Assembly: GCA_019750135.1 (NCBI GenBank)
Contig: JAIEOV010000016.1
Coordinates: forward strand, 1 to 64,000
Reading direction: 5' to 3'
DNA: 64,000 bases
From: Reyranella sp.
Lineage (GTDB): Bacteria; Pseudomonadota; Alphaproteobacteria; Reyranellales; Reyranellaceae
Both the position numbers and the translations under genes were made by a program. Of the stretch, positions 36,008-43,771 are shown in pieces. Each line of letters begins with the position of its first letter. The first letter of the stretch is position 1. The notes beneath the pieces are model-generated. The model worked only from the letters and a program-made list of their open reading frames with translations. It searched no databases and had not been told where the DNA came from.

Positions 36008-37258
36008 ATGAGCGACACGCGTTTCGAGACTCCCGAGCCCTTCAAGGTCGACATTCCCGAGCGGGCGCTGATCGATCTCGACGAGCGCCTGCGCCGCTGG
36101 CGCGCGCCCGTCGCCATTGCCGACAACGGTTCGTGGGCCTCCGGCACCGACCCCGACTTCCTGGCCGAGCTGGTCGACCACTGGCGGCATGGTTACGACT
36201 GGCAGCGCTGCCAGGAGGCGATCAACCGCTGGCCCAACTACCTCGTCGATATCGGCCCGCAGCGCCTGCATTTCATCCGCGAACCCGGCAGCGAGGTCGA
36301 GGGCGCGCCGCGGCCGATGCCGCTGGTCGTCACCCATGGCTGGCCGGGCTCGATCGTCGAGTTCCTGCACATCATCGACGCGCTCGCTCATCCCGAGAAC
36401 CACGGCGGCGATCCACTCGATGCCTTCGACGTCATCGTGCCTTCCCTGCCCGGCTACGGCTTCTCCGGCCCGCCGGTCCGCGAAGACGGCAGCACGGGCC
36501 CGATCGGTCCGCGCGCCATCGCCGGCCTGTGGCACACGCTGGTGCACGAGAAGCTGAACTATCGCCGCCCCTACGGCGTGCAGGGCGGCGACTGGGGCGC
36601 GGTCGTCTCGTCGTGGGCCGCCTTCGACCATCCCGTGAAGGACGAGAAGGACGAGTGGAAGTCGGGCGTGCTCGGCCTGCACCTCAACATGATGGGGCTC
36701 CGGCCCGGCATCGACCTGCGCAAAGCCGAGCTCAGCGCTGACGAAAAGACCTGGCTCGCCAAGGTCCAGGGCGAACGCGACGAGAAGACCGCCTACCAGC
36801 GCATCCAGGCGACGCGGCCGCAGACGCTCGGCGTGGCACTCGCCGATTCGCCCGTTGGCCTGGCCGCCTGGGTCGTCGAGAAGTTCCAGGCCTGGAGCGA
36901 CTGCGGCGGCGATCCGCTGAAGCGCTTCTCCATGGACCTGCTGCTCGACAACATCATGGTCTATTGGCTGACCGGCACCGCGGGCACGGCGACCTGGCTC
37001 TATCGCGGCGTCACCCAGCAGCCCAACCGCGGCCTGACCGAGGGCCAGCGGGTCGAGACGCCGACCGGCTTCGCTGCCTTCCCGGCCGATCTCTCCCCGC
37101 CGCCGCCCAAGGAATGGATCGAGCGCGCCTTCAATCTGCGGCGCCATACCGTGATGCCGAGCGGCGGGCATTTTGCGGCGCTCGAGGAGCCCACCCTGCT
37201 GGTCGACGACGTTCGTGCCTTCTTCCGGCCGTTGCGTTTCGGGGCAGCCAACGACTGA
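36008..37258 (+). CDS. epoxide hydrolase (alpha/beta hydrolase, EHN family)
   Basis: A 416-residue enzyme with the N-terminal EHN lid region (PEPFKVDIPERALIDLDERL, PNYLVDIGPQRLHFI), followed by an alpha/beta-hydrolase core. The oxyanion-hole HGWPGS is present, the nucleophile is D195 (GVQGGDWGAVVS), and the catalytic base is H388 (PSGGHFAALE). It should open epoxides to diols, as microsomal-type epoxide hydrolases do. Length is typical (about 400). It is followed within the same transcript by a MarR regulator and an SDR, suggesting an inducible catabolic or detoxifying operon. Confidence 0.92.
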   Translation: MSDTRFETPEPFKVDIPERALIDLDERLRRWRAPVAIADNGSWASGTDPDFLAELVDHWRHGYDWQRCQEAINRWPNYLVDIGPQRLHFIREPGSEVEGAPRPMPLVVTHGWPGSIVEFLHIIDALAHPENHGGDPLDAFDVIVPSLPGYGFSGPPVREDGSTGPIGPRAIAGLWHTLVHEKLNYRRPYGVQGGDWGAVVSSWAAFDHPVKDEKDEWKSGVLGLHLNMMGLRPGIDLRKAELSADEKTWLAKVQGERDEKTAYQRIQATRPQTLGVALADSPVGLAAWVVEKFQAWSDCGGDPLKRFSMDLLLDNIMVYWLTGTAGTATWLYRGVTQQPNRGLTEGQRVETPTGFAAFPADLSPPPPKEWIERAFNLRRHTVMPSGGHFAALEEPTLLVDDVRAFFRPLRFGAAND

Positions 37259-37269
37259 TGCTTCCAAAG

Positions 37270-37287
37270 TACTTGCGTACGGAAGTA
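37270..37287. promoter_or_regulatory. likely MarR-family operator
   Basis: TACTTGCGTACGGAAGTA: an inverted repeat (TACTT...AAGTA) around a central CGTACG with one mismatched pair. This is the size and shape of MarR-family sites. It lies 12 bases after the epoxide-hydrolase stop and 21 bases before the MarR start codon, so autoregulation is plausible. Confidence 0.6.
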
Positions 37288-37308
37288 TATCGCCCTATAT
37301 CCCGAAGC

Positions 37309-37755
37309 ATGACCGATGCCTCCCTCGCCGCCATCCTGCGGCTCCTGCGCGCGCAGTCCTTCGTCGAAGCGCGGATCGATCCCGGCTTGGGCGCCATCCA
37401 CGGCTTGGCGCTGCGCGAACTGATGTTCCTGATGCAGCTCGACCAGGCGCCGGCCAACCGCTTGCGCCGCGTCGATCTCGCCGGCCGCCTGAACGTCAGC
37501 CAGTCGACCGTGACGCGGCTCGCCCTACCCTTGGAGAAGCTCGGCTTTGTGAAGCGCGAGCCTGATCCCCGCGATGCGCGCGTGGGCTACGTCGTGCTGA
37601 CCAAGGCCGGCCGCCAGCGCGTCGCCGAGGCGCGCGCCACGCTCGATCGCCAGACCGAGGCCCTCTTCCGCGATCGCTGGACCGACAAGGAGATCGCCAC
37701 GTTGGCGAGCCTGCTCGGCCGCTTCACCGTTGCACTGCCCGGAGACGTCACATGA
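37309..37755 (+). CDS. MarR family transcriptional regulator
   Basis: A 148-residue winged-helix regulator. The DNA-binding part is clear: LRRVDLAGRLNVSQSTVTRL as recognition helix, then LEKLGFVKREPDPRDARVGY as the wing, with LTKAGRQRVAEARATLDRQ as the dimer helix. The ATG at 37309 is chosen because the operator-like palindrome (37270-37287) lies upstream; an in-frame ATG at 37258 would run through it. It is located between the epoxide hydrolase and the SDR and overlaps the SDR start by four bases (ATGA), so it probably controls this operon in response to an aromatic or epoxide-type ligand. Confidence 0.9.
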   Translation: MTDASLAAILRLLRAQSFVEARIDPGLGAIHGLALRELMFLMQLDQAPANRLRRVDLAGRLNVSQSTVTRLALPLEKLGFVKREPDPRDARVGYVVLTKAGRQRVAEARATLDRQTEALFRDRWTDKEIATLASLLGRFTVALPGDVT

Positions 37756-38582
37756 AACTGGAAAGCGGACAGACTGCCGTCGTCACCGGCGCGGCGGGCG
37801 GCATCGGGTTTGCGCTGGCTGAAGCCCTCTGCCTGCGCGGCCTCAACGTCGTCATGGCCGATGTCGAAGCAACGGCGCTCGAAACCGCGCGGGCATCGCT
37901 GGGCGCCCGCGGCTTCACGGTTCGCGCCGAGACTTGCGATGTCGCCAATGCGGCGGCTGTCGACAGGTTGGCGCAAACCGTCCTGGCGCGTTTCGGGCGG
38001 GTCGACCTCCTGGTCAACAATGCCGGCGTGGGCGGCAGGCTCGGTCCCCTGTGGGATAGCCAACCGGGCGACTGGGCGTGGACCTTCGGCGTCAACGTGT
38101 TCGGCGTCGCCAATGGCGTGCGCTCGTTCCTGCCATCCATGCTGCAGCAGGGCGCCGGCCACGTGGTGAACGTGGCGTCCCTGGCCGGCCTGACGGCGCC
38201 GCCGTTCCTCGGGCCCTACGTCGCCTCCAAGCACGCTGTCGTCGGCCTCTCCGAAAGCCTGGCGGCCGAGCTCGCCACGGTCAGATCGCGCATCCGCGTG
38301 TCGGTAGTCTGCCCCGGCCACGTGCAGTCGCGAATTGCCGCGTCGGAGCGCAATCGGCCGCCAGCCCTCGCGGCGGAGTCCAGGACTCCCCCTGACGTGC
38401 TGTCACGCATTCACGCCGGCTTCGTGGCAGCATTGGGAGAACCGATGCCAACTGGAGAGCTGGCGAGCCGCGTCCTCGCCGGCATCGAGAAGGACGACTT
38501 CCTGATCCTCACCCATCCCCAGTTCAATGCCGAGGTCAGGAACCGTCTCGACGCTGTCGACCGCGCGACGCAGGCTGCATAG
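37752..38582 (+). CDS. short-chain dehydrogenase/reductase
   Basis: A 276-residue classical SDR oxidoreductase. The cofactor motif is TGAAGGIGFALAEAL, with D in VMADVEA favouring NAD(H). It also has NNAGVGG, the catalytic serine in VVNVASLAG, and Y156-x3-K160 in GPYVASKHAVVGLSES. The substrate is unknown, but the operon with an epoxide hydrolase suggests a diol or hydroxylated product. It overlaps the MarR gene by four bases, and its last 47 bases overlap the end of the convergent TetR gene. Confidence 0.92.
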   Translation: MKLESGQTAVVTGAAGGIGFALAEALCLRGLNVVMADVEATALETARASLGARGFTVRAETCDVANAAAVDRLAQTVLARFGRVDLLVNNAGVGGRLGPLWDSQPGDWAWTFGVNVFGVANGVRSFLPSMLQQGAGHVVNVASLAGLTAPPFLGPYVASKHAVVGLSESLAAELATVRSRIRVSVVCPGHVQSRIAASERNRPPALAAESRTPPDVLSRIHAGFVAALGEPMPTGELASRVLAGIEKDDFLILTHPQFNAEVRNRLDAVDRATQAA

Positions 38583-39120
38583 ACCGACGTTCGAGCAACA
38601 GGGCACAGGCATCGAGGCAGGCCGCGCGCGATTCGGGCCACCACGGGCCGGGCTTGTCCTGTGCCAGCCGGAACATCGCTGTCCCATGGACAAGGTTACG
38701 GACGGCAAGCGCGGTCGGCCGCACGTCGCGGTCGGGCACGCCGGCCTGGCGGATGTAACCTTCGAAGATCGCGAATTGCGCCGCCTGCACCGCGGGCTCG
38801 ACGCGATCGCGGAAGCCGTAGCCGAACAGCAGCTCGTAGTCGCGCGGATGCTCGTCGGCGAAGGCCAGCATGCGCCCGCAGGCGTCGATCACGCCTTTGG
38901 ACTCCGCCAGCGCCGCCACGAAACGGTCGTGCGCCAGCATGCGCACCGCCCGCAGGATCGCCGCGCGATCGGTGAAATGGGCATAGACGCTGGGCGTCGT
39001 CGTCTTCGCACGCTGCGCCACGTCGCGGATGGTGACGCCACCGTCGCCGTCCTTGCGCCACAGGGCATAGGCGGCCTCGACGATACGGCTAGGCAAGGTG
39101 GGATCGGCCTGACGGGGCAT
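38536..39120 (-). CDS. TetR/AcrR family transcriptional regulator
   Basis: A 194-residue repressor. The N-terminal helix-turn-helix is clear (IVEAAYALWRKDGDGGVTIR, DVAQRAKTTTPSVYAHF, TDRAAILRAVRMLAHDRF). The C-terminal ligand domain resembles the TetR_C_13 group (ELLFGYGFRDRVEPAVQAAQ, NLVHGTAMFRLAQD). It is divergent from a CPBP-like membrane-protein gene. Between them lie two overlapping perfect palindromes that are the likely operators for both genes. The 3' end overlaps the SDR gene by 47 bases. Confidence 0.92.
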   Translation of the reverse strand: MPRQADPTLPSRIVEAAYALWRKDGDGGVTIRDVAQRAKTTTPSVYAHFTDRAAILRAVRMLAHDRFVAALAESKGVIDACGRMLAFADEHPRDYELLFGYGFRDRVEPAVQAAQFAIFEGYIRQAGVPDRDVRPTALAVRNLVHGTAMFRLAQDKPGPWWPESRAACLDACALLLERRSMQPASRGRQRRDGS

Positions 39121-39130
39121 GTTGACTCTT

Positions 39131-39156
39131 AATTTATACGACGTATAAATTATACG
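39131..39156. promoter_or_regulatory. overlapping TetR operators (two perfect palindromes)
   Basis: AATTTATACG-A-CGTATAAATT (39131-39151) is a perfect 21-bp palindrome. CGTATAA-A-TTATACG (39142-39156) is a second, sharing the right half of the first. This gives three alternating half-sites of the TATACG type. The position between the divergent TetR and CPBP-like genes is right for shared repression. Confidence 0.75.
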
Positions 39157-39188
39157 TTGTTAAGATAACATATCGAAGGATTGCAGCC

Positions 39189-39935
39189 ATGACCATTCCG
39201 CTGCGTCTCGCCGGCCCGACCATCCTCGCCATGGCCTTCGCCGCCAACGCCCTCCACAACATTCCGGGCTTCTATCCGGTCGTCTTTTTCATCGGCATCG
39301 GCGTCGTCCTGCCGGCGCTGGCACTTGGCCGCACCGTGCGCGGCGAGCCGTCGGCCGCCCGCCCGCTCGGCGTTGCGCTTGGCTGGCGCGATGCGCTCGC
39401 TGTGCTGGCCGCCCTGGCGATTGGCTGTGCGCTGGCGGCCAAGCCGCTGGGGCCCATCGTCGCCCAGCCCGGCGGCATGGAGCGCATCGCGACACTTTTC
39501 GCCCAGCTCCTGGTCGCCAGCACGGCTGAGGTCCTGCTGTTCCTCGGCGCGACCGGGCTGGCGCTGCGTGCCCTGCTCGGCGGCCGTCACGACTGGCGCT
39601 TCGGCGTGCTGCTCGTCGTCGTGTCGAGCCTCCTCTTCGGGCTCTTCCACTTCACCTATCCAACGCCCTGGAACACGCTCGCCAATGCGACGACCGTCAC
39701 CGTCGTGTGGATCGGCGTGTCGACGCTGTTCGCCGTCACCCGCAGCCTGGTAGCCGCGATCCTCCTGGACAACATGATGGCGACCGTGGGCTTCGCCACG
39801 CGCGACCTCACGCTCCCGCTAGCGTCGGCGAGAAGCCTGCTGCTCGCGCTGCTGGCGGTCGCCGCGTTCGCTGCCGCCTTCGCCTGGGCGCGCCGCGCCT
39901 CTACTGCAGCGTCGCCGTCGCCTGTGCCGCGATAG
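39189..39935 (+). CDS. CPBP-like integral membrane protein (degenerate protease motif)
   Basis: A 248-residue protein with about seven to eight membrane segments, resembling CPBP/Abi intramembrane proteases (relatives of Rce1). Motif 1 is normally EExxxR but here reads TAEVLLFLG, keeping one Glu and losing the Arg. Motif 2 FGLFHF keeps the metal-binding His, and the third motif reads LLDNMMA with Asn in place of the expected His. Catalysis is therefore doubtful. It is divergently transcribed from its likely TetR regulator. Its last 35 bases overlap the convergent hydratase gene. Confidence 0.7.
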   Translation: MTIPLRLAGPTILAMAFAANALHNIPGFYPVVFFIGIGVVLPALALGRTVRGEPSAARPLGVALGWRDALAVLAALAIGCALAAKPLGPIVAQPGGMERIATLFAQLLVASTAEVLLFLGATGLALRALLGGRHDWRFGVLLVVVSSLLFGLFHFTYPTPWNTLANATTVTVVWIGVSTLFAVTRSLVAAILLDNMMATVGFATRDLTLPLASARSLLLALLAVAAFAAAFAWARRASTAASPSPVPR

Positions 39936-40761
39936 TGCCCTTGGGCGTCACGGTCCACAGCTCGGCTCCGTTGCCGTCAGCGGTCGGCCGGCCGACCACG
40001 TTGAACGGCGCGTTGTCGAACAGCGGCGCGCGGGCGCGCACGGCGAAGGTCTTGATGCGGCGGCCCGGCATGGAATCGCGCAGCAGGTCGAACAGGCACT
40101 GCTGGGCGAACGGCCCGTGCACCACCAGGCCGGGATAGCCCTCGACCTCCATGCAGTAGGGCTTGTCGTAGTGGATGCGGTGCGGGTTGAAGGTGATCGC
40201 CGAGTAACGGAACAGCATCACCGGGCTCGGTGTAATGGTGCGCTTCCACGGCACGTCGCTGGGCGCGGCATCGCGCACCGGCACGCCGGCCTTGTCGCCC
40301 GACTTCACCTCTTCGCGGAACACCGTGTTGGCGGCTTCGGTCAGCGCCAGCCCGCGCGGCGTGAAGATGCGGCGGGTCTGGGTCGTGACGATCAGGGTGC
40401 CGGTGCTGCCCTGGCGCAGCTGGATGTCCGAGAACTCGGTCTCGCGGCGGAGCTTGTCGCCGACCCGGATGTCGCCGTCGAAGGTGAAGGTCGAGCCGGC
40501 ATACATGCGCCGCGGCATCGGGATCTCCGGCAGCACGCCGCCGGTGAAGGCCGCGCCGTCCTTGGCGAGTTGCGCCGGACGCGCATAGGAATGCAGGTAG
40601 AGCAGATGCCAGCCCGGCGCGATCGGTTCGCCCTCGGCCGGCACCTTGTCCGGCCGGTCGAAGGTCGCGATCATGGCCTTGATCGGCGCCTGGGTGACGA
40701 CGTCCTCATCCTCGATCTTGCGGCCGAGCTGCTTCTTCAACGGTTCGATGTCGATGGTCAT
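39901..40761 (-). CDS. MaoC/FAS1-like acyl-CoA dehydratase (mesaconyl-C4-CoA hydratase type)
   Basis: A 286-residue double-hotdog protein similar to HTD2/mesaconyl-C4-CoA hydratases. The N-terminal hotdog has APIKAMIATFD and PGWHLLYLHSYARPAQLAKD. The C-terminal hotdog has FRYSAITFNPHRIHYDKPYC followed by VHGPFAQQCLFDLLRDS, containing the hydratase-2 pattern of Asn/His with a downstream Gly. It should hydrate or dehydrate a branched acyl-CoA. No acyl-CoA transferase or ligase is adjacent, so the pathway is open. It is convergent with the CPBP-like gene. Confidence 0.85.
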   Translation of the reverse strand: MTIDIEPLKKQLGRKIEDEDVVTQAPIKAMIATFDRPDKVPAEGEPIAPGWHLLYLHSYARPAQLAKDGAAFTGGVLPEIPMPRRMYAGSTFTFDGDIRVGDKLRRETEFSDIQLRQGSTGTLIVTTQTRRIFTPRGLALTEAANTVFREEVKSGDKAGVPVRDAAPSDVPWKRTITPSPVMLFRYSAITFNPHRIHYDKPYCMEVEGYPGLVVHGPFAQQCLFDLLRDSMPGRRIKTFAVRARAPLFDNAPFNVVGRPTADGNGAELWTVTPKGTIAAQATATLQ

Positions 40762-40810
40762 GGCGCTTCCCTTCAGGTTGGCGCCAGCGTAGCCAATCGC
40801 GCGAAAAACG

Positions 40811-41230
40811 CTATCGGCCGGAAGGAAGCAGTCCCAATTGCTGCATGATCGCCAGGCTGTCGATCAGGTTCCAGGTTTCGACGATCCGGCCCTCCTCGTC
40901 GAAGCGGTGCAGGTCCCAGAATGACGTCCGGACCCGGCGGTTGGTTGGTGCAGCGCCCATGACGGGCTTGGCGTGGGTGGCGACCGTCGTGCAGTGGCCC
41001 ATGACCCAATCGCCCTCGGCGACGGCGTGCTCGACGATGATCTCGAGATCGGGCCAGGCTTCGTGCATCGACGTCAGGAACTGCTCGATATGCTCGCGCC
41101 CTCGCCCCACGTCGCGCGATCGGATCTGGTGGTCGGGCGCATAGAAGCTCATGCAGCCGGCCATGTCCTTCGCGTTGAACGCCGCCTTGGCTTTCAGATA
41201 GTTGTCCTTGTTCCTTGCCGCGATTTCCAT
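40811..41230 (-). CDS. SnoaL-like ester-cyclase family protein (NTF2-like fold)
   Basis: A 139-residue single-domain protein: KDNYLKAKAAFNAKDMAGCM then FYAPDHQIRSRDVGRGREHI, EQFLTSMHEAWPDLEIIVEH, and SFWDLHRFDEEGRIVETWNL. This layout is typical of SnoaL/polyketide-cyclase-like proteins in the NTF2 fold. No polyketide genes are nearby, so the role is unknown. The ATG at 41230 follows a GGGGAGG-containing stretch; the frame upstream is not homologous. It is divergent from a frameshifted AraC regulator that may have controlled it. Confidence 0.82.
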   Translation of the reverse strand: MEIAARNKDNYLKAKAAFNAKDMAGCMSFYAPDHQIRSRDVGRGREHIEQFLTSMHEAWPDLEIIVEHAVAEGDWVMGHCTTVATHAKPVMGAAPTNRRVRTSFWDLHRFDEEGRIVETWNLIDSLAIMQQLGLLPSGR

Positions 41231-41313
41231 CCCAACGTCCTCCCCTTGCGCCGGCCAGCATAGGTCCGGAGACTGGACTTGCGTTGAACGAACGTGCGGA
41301 ACACAGGTGGTCC

Positions 41314-41987
41314 ATGTTCTCCACATCGGTGTTTTCGGTCGATGTCACCAGCATCGGGCTGCACTGCAACCCTGTGACCTGCGTGCTGACGGGGAGGACC
41401 AGGTCCCTCACCTTGGTCAGCCGGACGAAGTGGTCACGGGCGACATACTGCTTGTTCGTCCAGGCATTGAGCACAGGGTCGTCTGCAGCGGCGGCATCAA
41501 TGTCATGTATCTCGACGGACTGGTCTGGTCCGGTAGCAGCGGCCTCGCCGAAATGCTGCAAGGTCGATTGGCGGACCTCGCGATCGACGCCATTTTCCAG
41601 GGATCGGATGCTCAGGCCGCGTTGAGGCAGCGGCTCGGCGCCGGTGCGCCGCAGTTCCCACCGCAACTGATGGCCATCATCGAAGACTTGATCGCCGAGC
41701 CGATGTCGAGGATGAACCAGCGCGAGCTCGCCGAGAGACTGCAGATGGAACGGACCAAGGCGCTTCGCCTGTTCAAGGCGGCCACCGGCCAGACGTTTCG
41801 CCGCTTCAAGCAATGGTCGGGGCTGCAGCACGCCGCCCGGAAAATCGCGTCGGGCGAGCTCGTCAGGACGGCGGCCATGGATGCAGGCTTCGCCGACACT
41901 GCCCATCTCAGCCGGACGTTTCGCCTATCCTTCGGGCTTACGCCGTCAGAGGCGATCGCCGGCCTTGCGACAGCGTCGCCTCGATAG
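41314..41987 (+). pseudogene. AraC family regulator with apparent frameshift
   Basis: The ATG at 41314 opens an AraC N-terminal-like stretch (MFSTSVFSVDVTSIGLHCNP, then VTCVLTGR...SLTL). The continuation (TGDILLVRPGIEHRVVCSGG, VMYLDGLVW) and the C-terminal helix-turn-helix pair (QRELAERLQMERTKALRLFK, AAMDAGFADTAHLSRTFRLS) are in another frame. The switch lies between about 41400 and 41440. The frame holding the DNA-binding domain can be extended upstream to 41202, but that extension does not look like a protein start. It is either a recent inactivation or a sequence error. Divergent from the SnoaL-like gene. Confidence 0.6.
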
Positions 41988-42491
41988 ATGATTCGCGCCG
42001 CCCGTCGCCACGAGATCGCGCTGTTGCCGCAGATCGAGAACGCCGCCGATGAACGCTATGTCCGTCTCGGCTTGCGGCAAGTGCTGACCATGCCGCCGGC
42101 CAGCGTCGCTTCGCTGGAGCAAGGCCGACGCGACGGCAGGCTGTGGGTCGCGGTCTCGCCATTGAACCGAGTCGTCGGGTTTGCCCTGATGAAATTCCCC
42201 GGCGGCACCGCCTGGCTCGACCAGCTCTCGGTGCTCGACCGCTGGCAGGGGCGCGGCCTGGGCGCGGCGCTGATCGATCGCACTGCGCGGCATGCCCGCG
42301 AGCTCGGTCAAGACAAGCTCTACCTCTCGACCTATCTCGGCGTGCCGTGGAATGCGCCGTTCTATGAGCGGCGCGGCTTTGCCTCGCTGCCTCGGGGCGA
42401 GTGGCCACCAGCCTTCCGGCTGCAGTTCATGATCGAGAACAGCCACGGCCATCCGCCGTGGCGGCGTACCATCATGCAGCGGCGCGTCTAG
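41988..42491 (+). CDS. GNAT family N-acetyltransferase
   Basis: A 167-residue acetyltransferase. The acetyl-CoA-binding signature is the Q/RxxGxG/A loop in LDRWQGRGLGAALIDRTARH. The preceding AWLDQLSVL strand and the later NAPFYERRGF with the conserved Tyr are also typical. The substrate is unknown. The start codon follows the stop of the AraC frame with no gap, so translation is probably coupled. Its end overlaps the convergent MmcQ/YjbR-like gene by 20 bases. Confidence 0.9.
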   Translation: MIRAARRHEIALLPQIENAADERYVRLGLRQVLTMPPASVASLEQGRRDGRLWVAVSPLNRVVGFALMKFPGGTAWLDQLSVLDRWQGRGLGAALIDRTARHARELGQDKLYLSTYLGVPWNAPFYERRGFASLPRGEWPPAFRLQFMIENSHGHPPWRRTIMQRRV

Positions 42492-42816
42492 CTTTCCTCG
42501 GCTTCGGCGCCGTCACGTTCCGCCACGCCATGGTGAGCGCGCTGCGCAAGGTGCGGGTGTCGATTTCGGCCAGCCTCACCGATGTGGCGCCGCGCAGGCC
42601 CCACGTGCCCTTGACCGGAACGAACATCGCAGGCTCCGCCGCCACCAGCATCTGCTGCTGCTCGGGCGTGAGCTTGGCCATGCCCCACGCCTTGTCCGGA
42701 TAGCCCAAGGTGGCGAAGACCTTGCCGCCGGCGCGGAAGTCGGCGTGACCGCCGTGCGCTCCTTCGACCGCGCCGTCGAACGACAGCGCGATCCTGGCGA
42801 ACGCGGCCGGCGTCAT
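42472..42816 (-). CDS. MmcQ/YjbR family DNA-binding-like protein
   Basis: A 114-residue protein of the MmcQ/YjbR (CyaY-like fold) family: FARIALSFDGAVEGAHGGHA, DFRAGGKVFATLGYPDKAWG, and AEPAMFVPVKGTWGLRGATS match the family's pattern (F-x-V-x-x-K-x-F then P-x-x-G...W-G). Function is not established. It overlaps the stop of the TfdA-like gene by four bases (ATGA), so it is probably translated with it. Confidence 0.85.
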   Translation of the reverse strand: MTPAAFARIALSFDGAVEGAHGGHADFRAGGKVFATLGYPDKAWGMAKLTPEQQQMLVAAEPAMFVPVKGTWGLRGATSVRLAEIDTRTLRSALTMAWRNVTAPKPRKARRAAA

Positions 42817-43712
42817 TCGGCGGCGACGGCCAGGCCCATCTGCTCGCAGGTCGGCGCCACGTCCGAGACGGTGGCGCGGCGCATGTCTCGGGCATAGCGC
42901 TGGTCGTCGAAGTCCATGCCGCGATGCATGGTGCAGCGATCGTCCCAGATCACCAGGTCCTTCACGCGCCAGCGATGGGAATGGACGAACTGGCGTTGCG
43001 TAGCGTGCGCCGTCAGCTCGTCGATCAGCTCACGGGCCTCGTCGTCGGCCATGCCGCGGACCGTGCCGGCGTGGCTCGCGAGATAGAGGCTCATGCGGCC
43101 CGAATCCTGCAGGCGGCGCACCAGGACCTGCGGCACGGGCTTGAAGGCCTCGCGCTCGGTCTCGTCGAAGTCGGCGAAGCCCAGCTTGGCGCGCGAGGTC
43201 ATGATCGAGTGATAGGCGACCAGCCCGTCGATGCGCCGCTTGGTCTTCTCGGGCAGGGCATCGTAGGCCGCGCGCATGTCGGCGAACTCGGTCTGGCCGC
43301 CGATCGGCGGGATCAAGCGGGCATGCAGCATCGAGCAGTAGGCCGGCAGGCGCTTGAACGAGGAGTCGGTGTGCCACAGCCGGTTGCCGAGATTGTAGAG
43401 GCGCTGGCGGTCGTTGGTCTCGAGGATGCGGCTCTCGGCGTCGAGGTTGCCGACGTCGGCCAGGTTCTCGTGCAGGCGCAGCTTGTGGTCCTTGCGCGCC
43501 TTGAAGACGGTGGTCTCGAGCGGCCCGAAGAGGCGCGCGAAGTCGAGCTGGCTGTCGTCGGAGAATTCCTGGTCGGGGAAGACCAGGACGGCATACTTGG
43601 TGAAGGCGGCGCGGATGGCGGCGAGCTCGTCGGCGGCGAGCGGCTTGCCGAGCTCGACATCGCCCACTTCGGCCGCGAAGCCCGGCGTGATCGCATGGAC
43701 GGTGATGGCCAC
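42813..43712 (-). CDS. TauD/TfdA family 2-oxoglutarate-dependent dioxygenase
   Basis: A 299-residue Fe(II)/2-oxoglutarate oxygenase. The metal-binding H-x-D is H114-T-D116 (NRLWHTDSSFK). The distal His and 2-oxoglutarate-binding Arg lie in DLVIWDDRCTMHRGMDFDD and the following MRRATVSD. It resembles the 2,4-D/alkylsulfatase/taurine-type enzymes, but the substrate cannot be read from sequence. The GTG at 43712 is chosen because AAGGGAGG lies four bases upstream; the in-frame extension to 43766 lacks a ribosome-binding site. It is divergent from another 2-oxoglutarate oxygenase. Confidence 0.9.
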   Translation of the reverse strand: MAITVHAITPGFAAEVGDVELGKPLAADELAAIRAAFTKYAVLVFPDQEFSDDSQLDFARLFGPLETTVFKARKDHKLRLHENLADVGNLDAESRILETNDRQRLYNLGNRLWHTDSSFKRLPAYCSMLHARLIPPIGGQTEFADMRAAYDALPEKTKRRIDGLVAYHSIMTSRAKLGFADFDETEREAFKPVPQVLVRRLQDSGRMSLYLASHAGTVRGMADDEARELIDELTAHATQRQFVHSHRWRVKDLVIWDDRCTMHRGMDFDDQRYARDMRRATVSDVAPTCEQMGLAVAAE

Positions 43713-43771
43713 GGTTCCTCCCTTGATCCGACAAGTGGACCACCGAACGGACTTTTCGGCAATCACCGGAT

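Noticed and set aside
36964..37308. Upstream in-frame extension of the MarR gene
   Set aside because: It lies inside the epoxide hydrolase gene and across the operator palindrome; homology begins after the ATG at 37309.
41202..41313. N-terminal extension of the AraC-type frame to 41202
   Set aside because: The extension overlaps the start of the divergent SnoaL-like gene, is Cys/His-rich and unlike an AraC N terminus, whereas the frame starting at 41314 does look like one.
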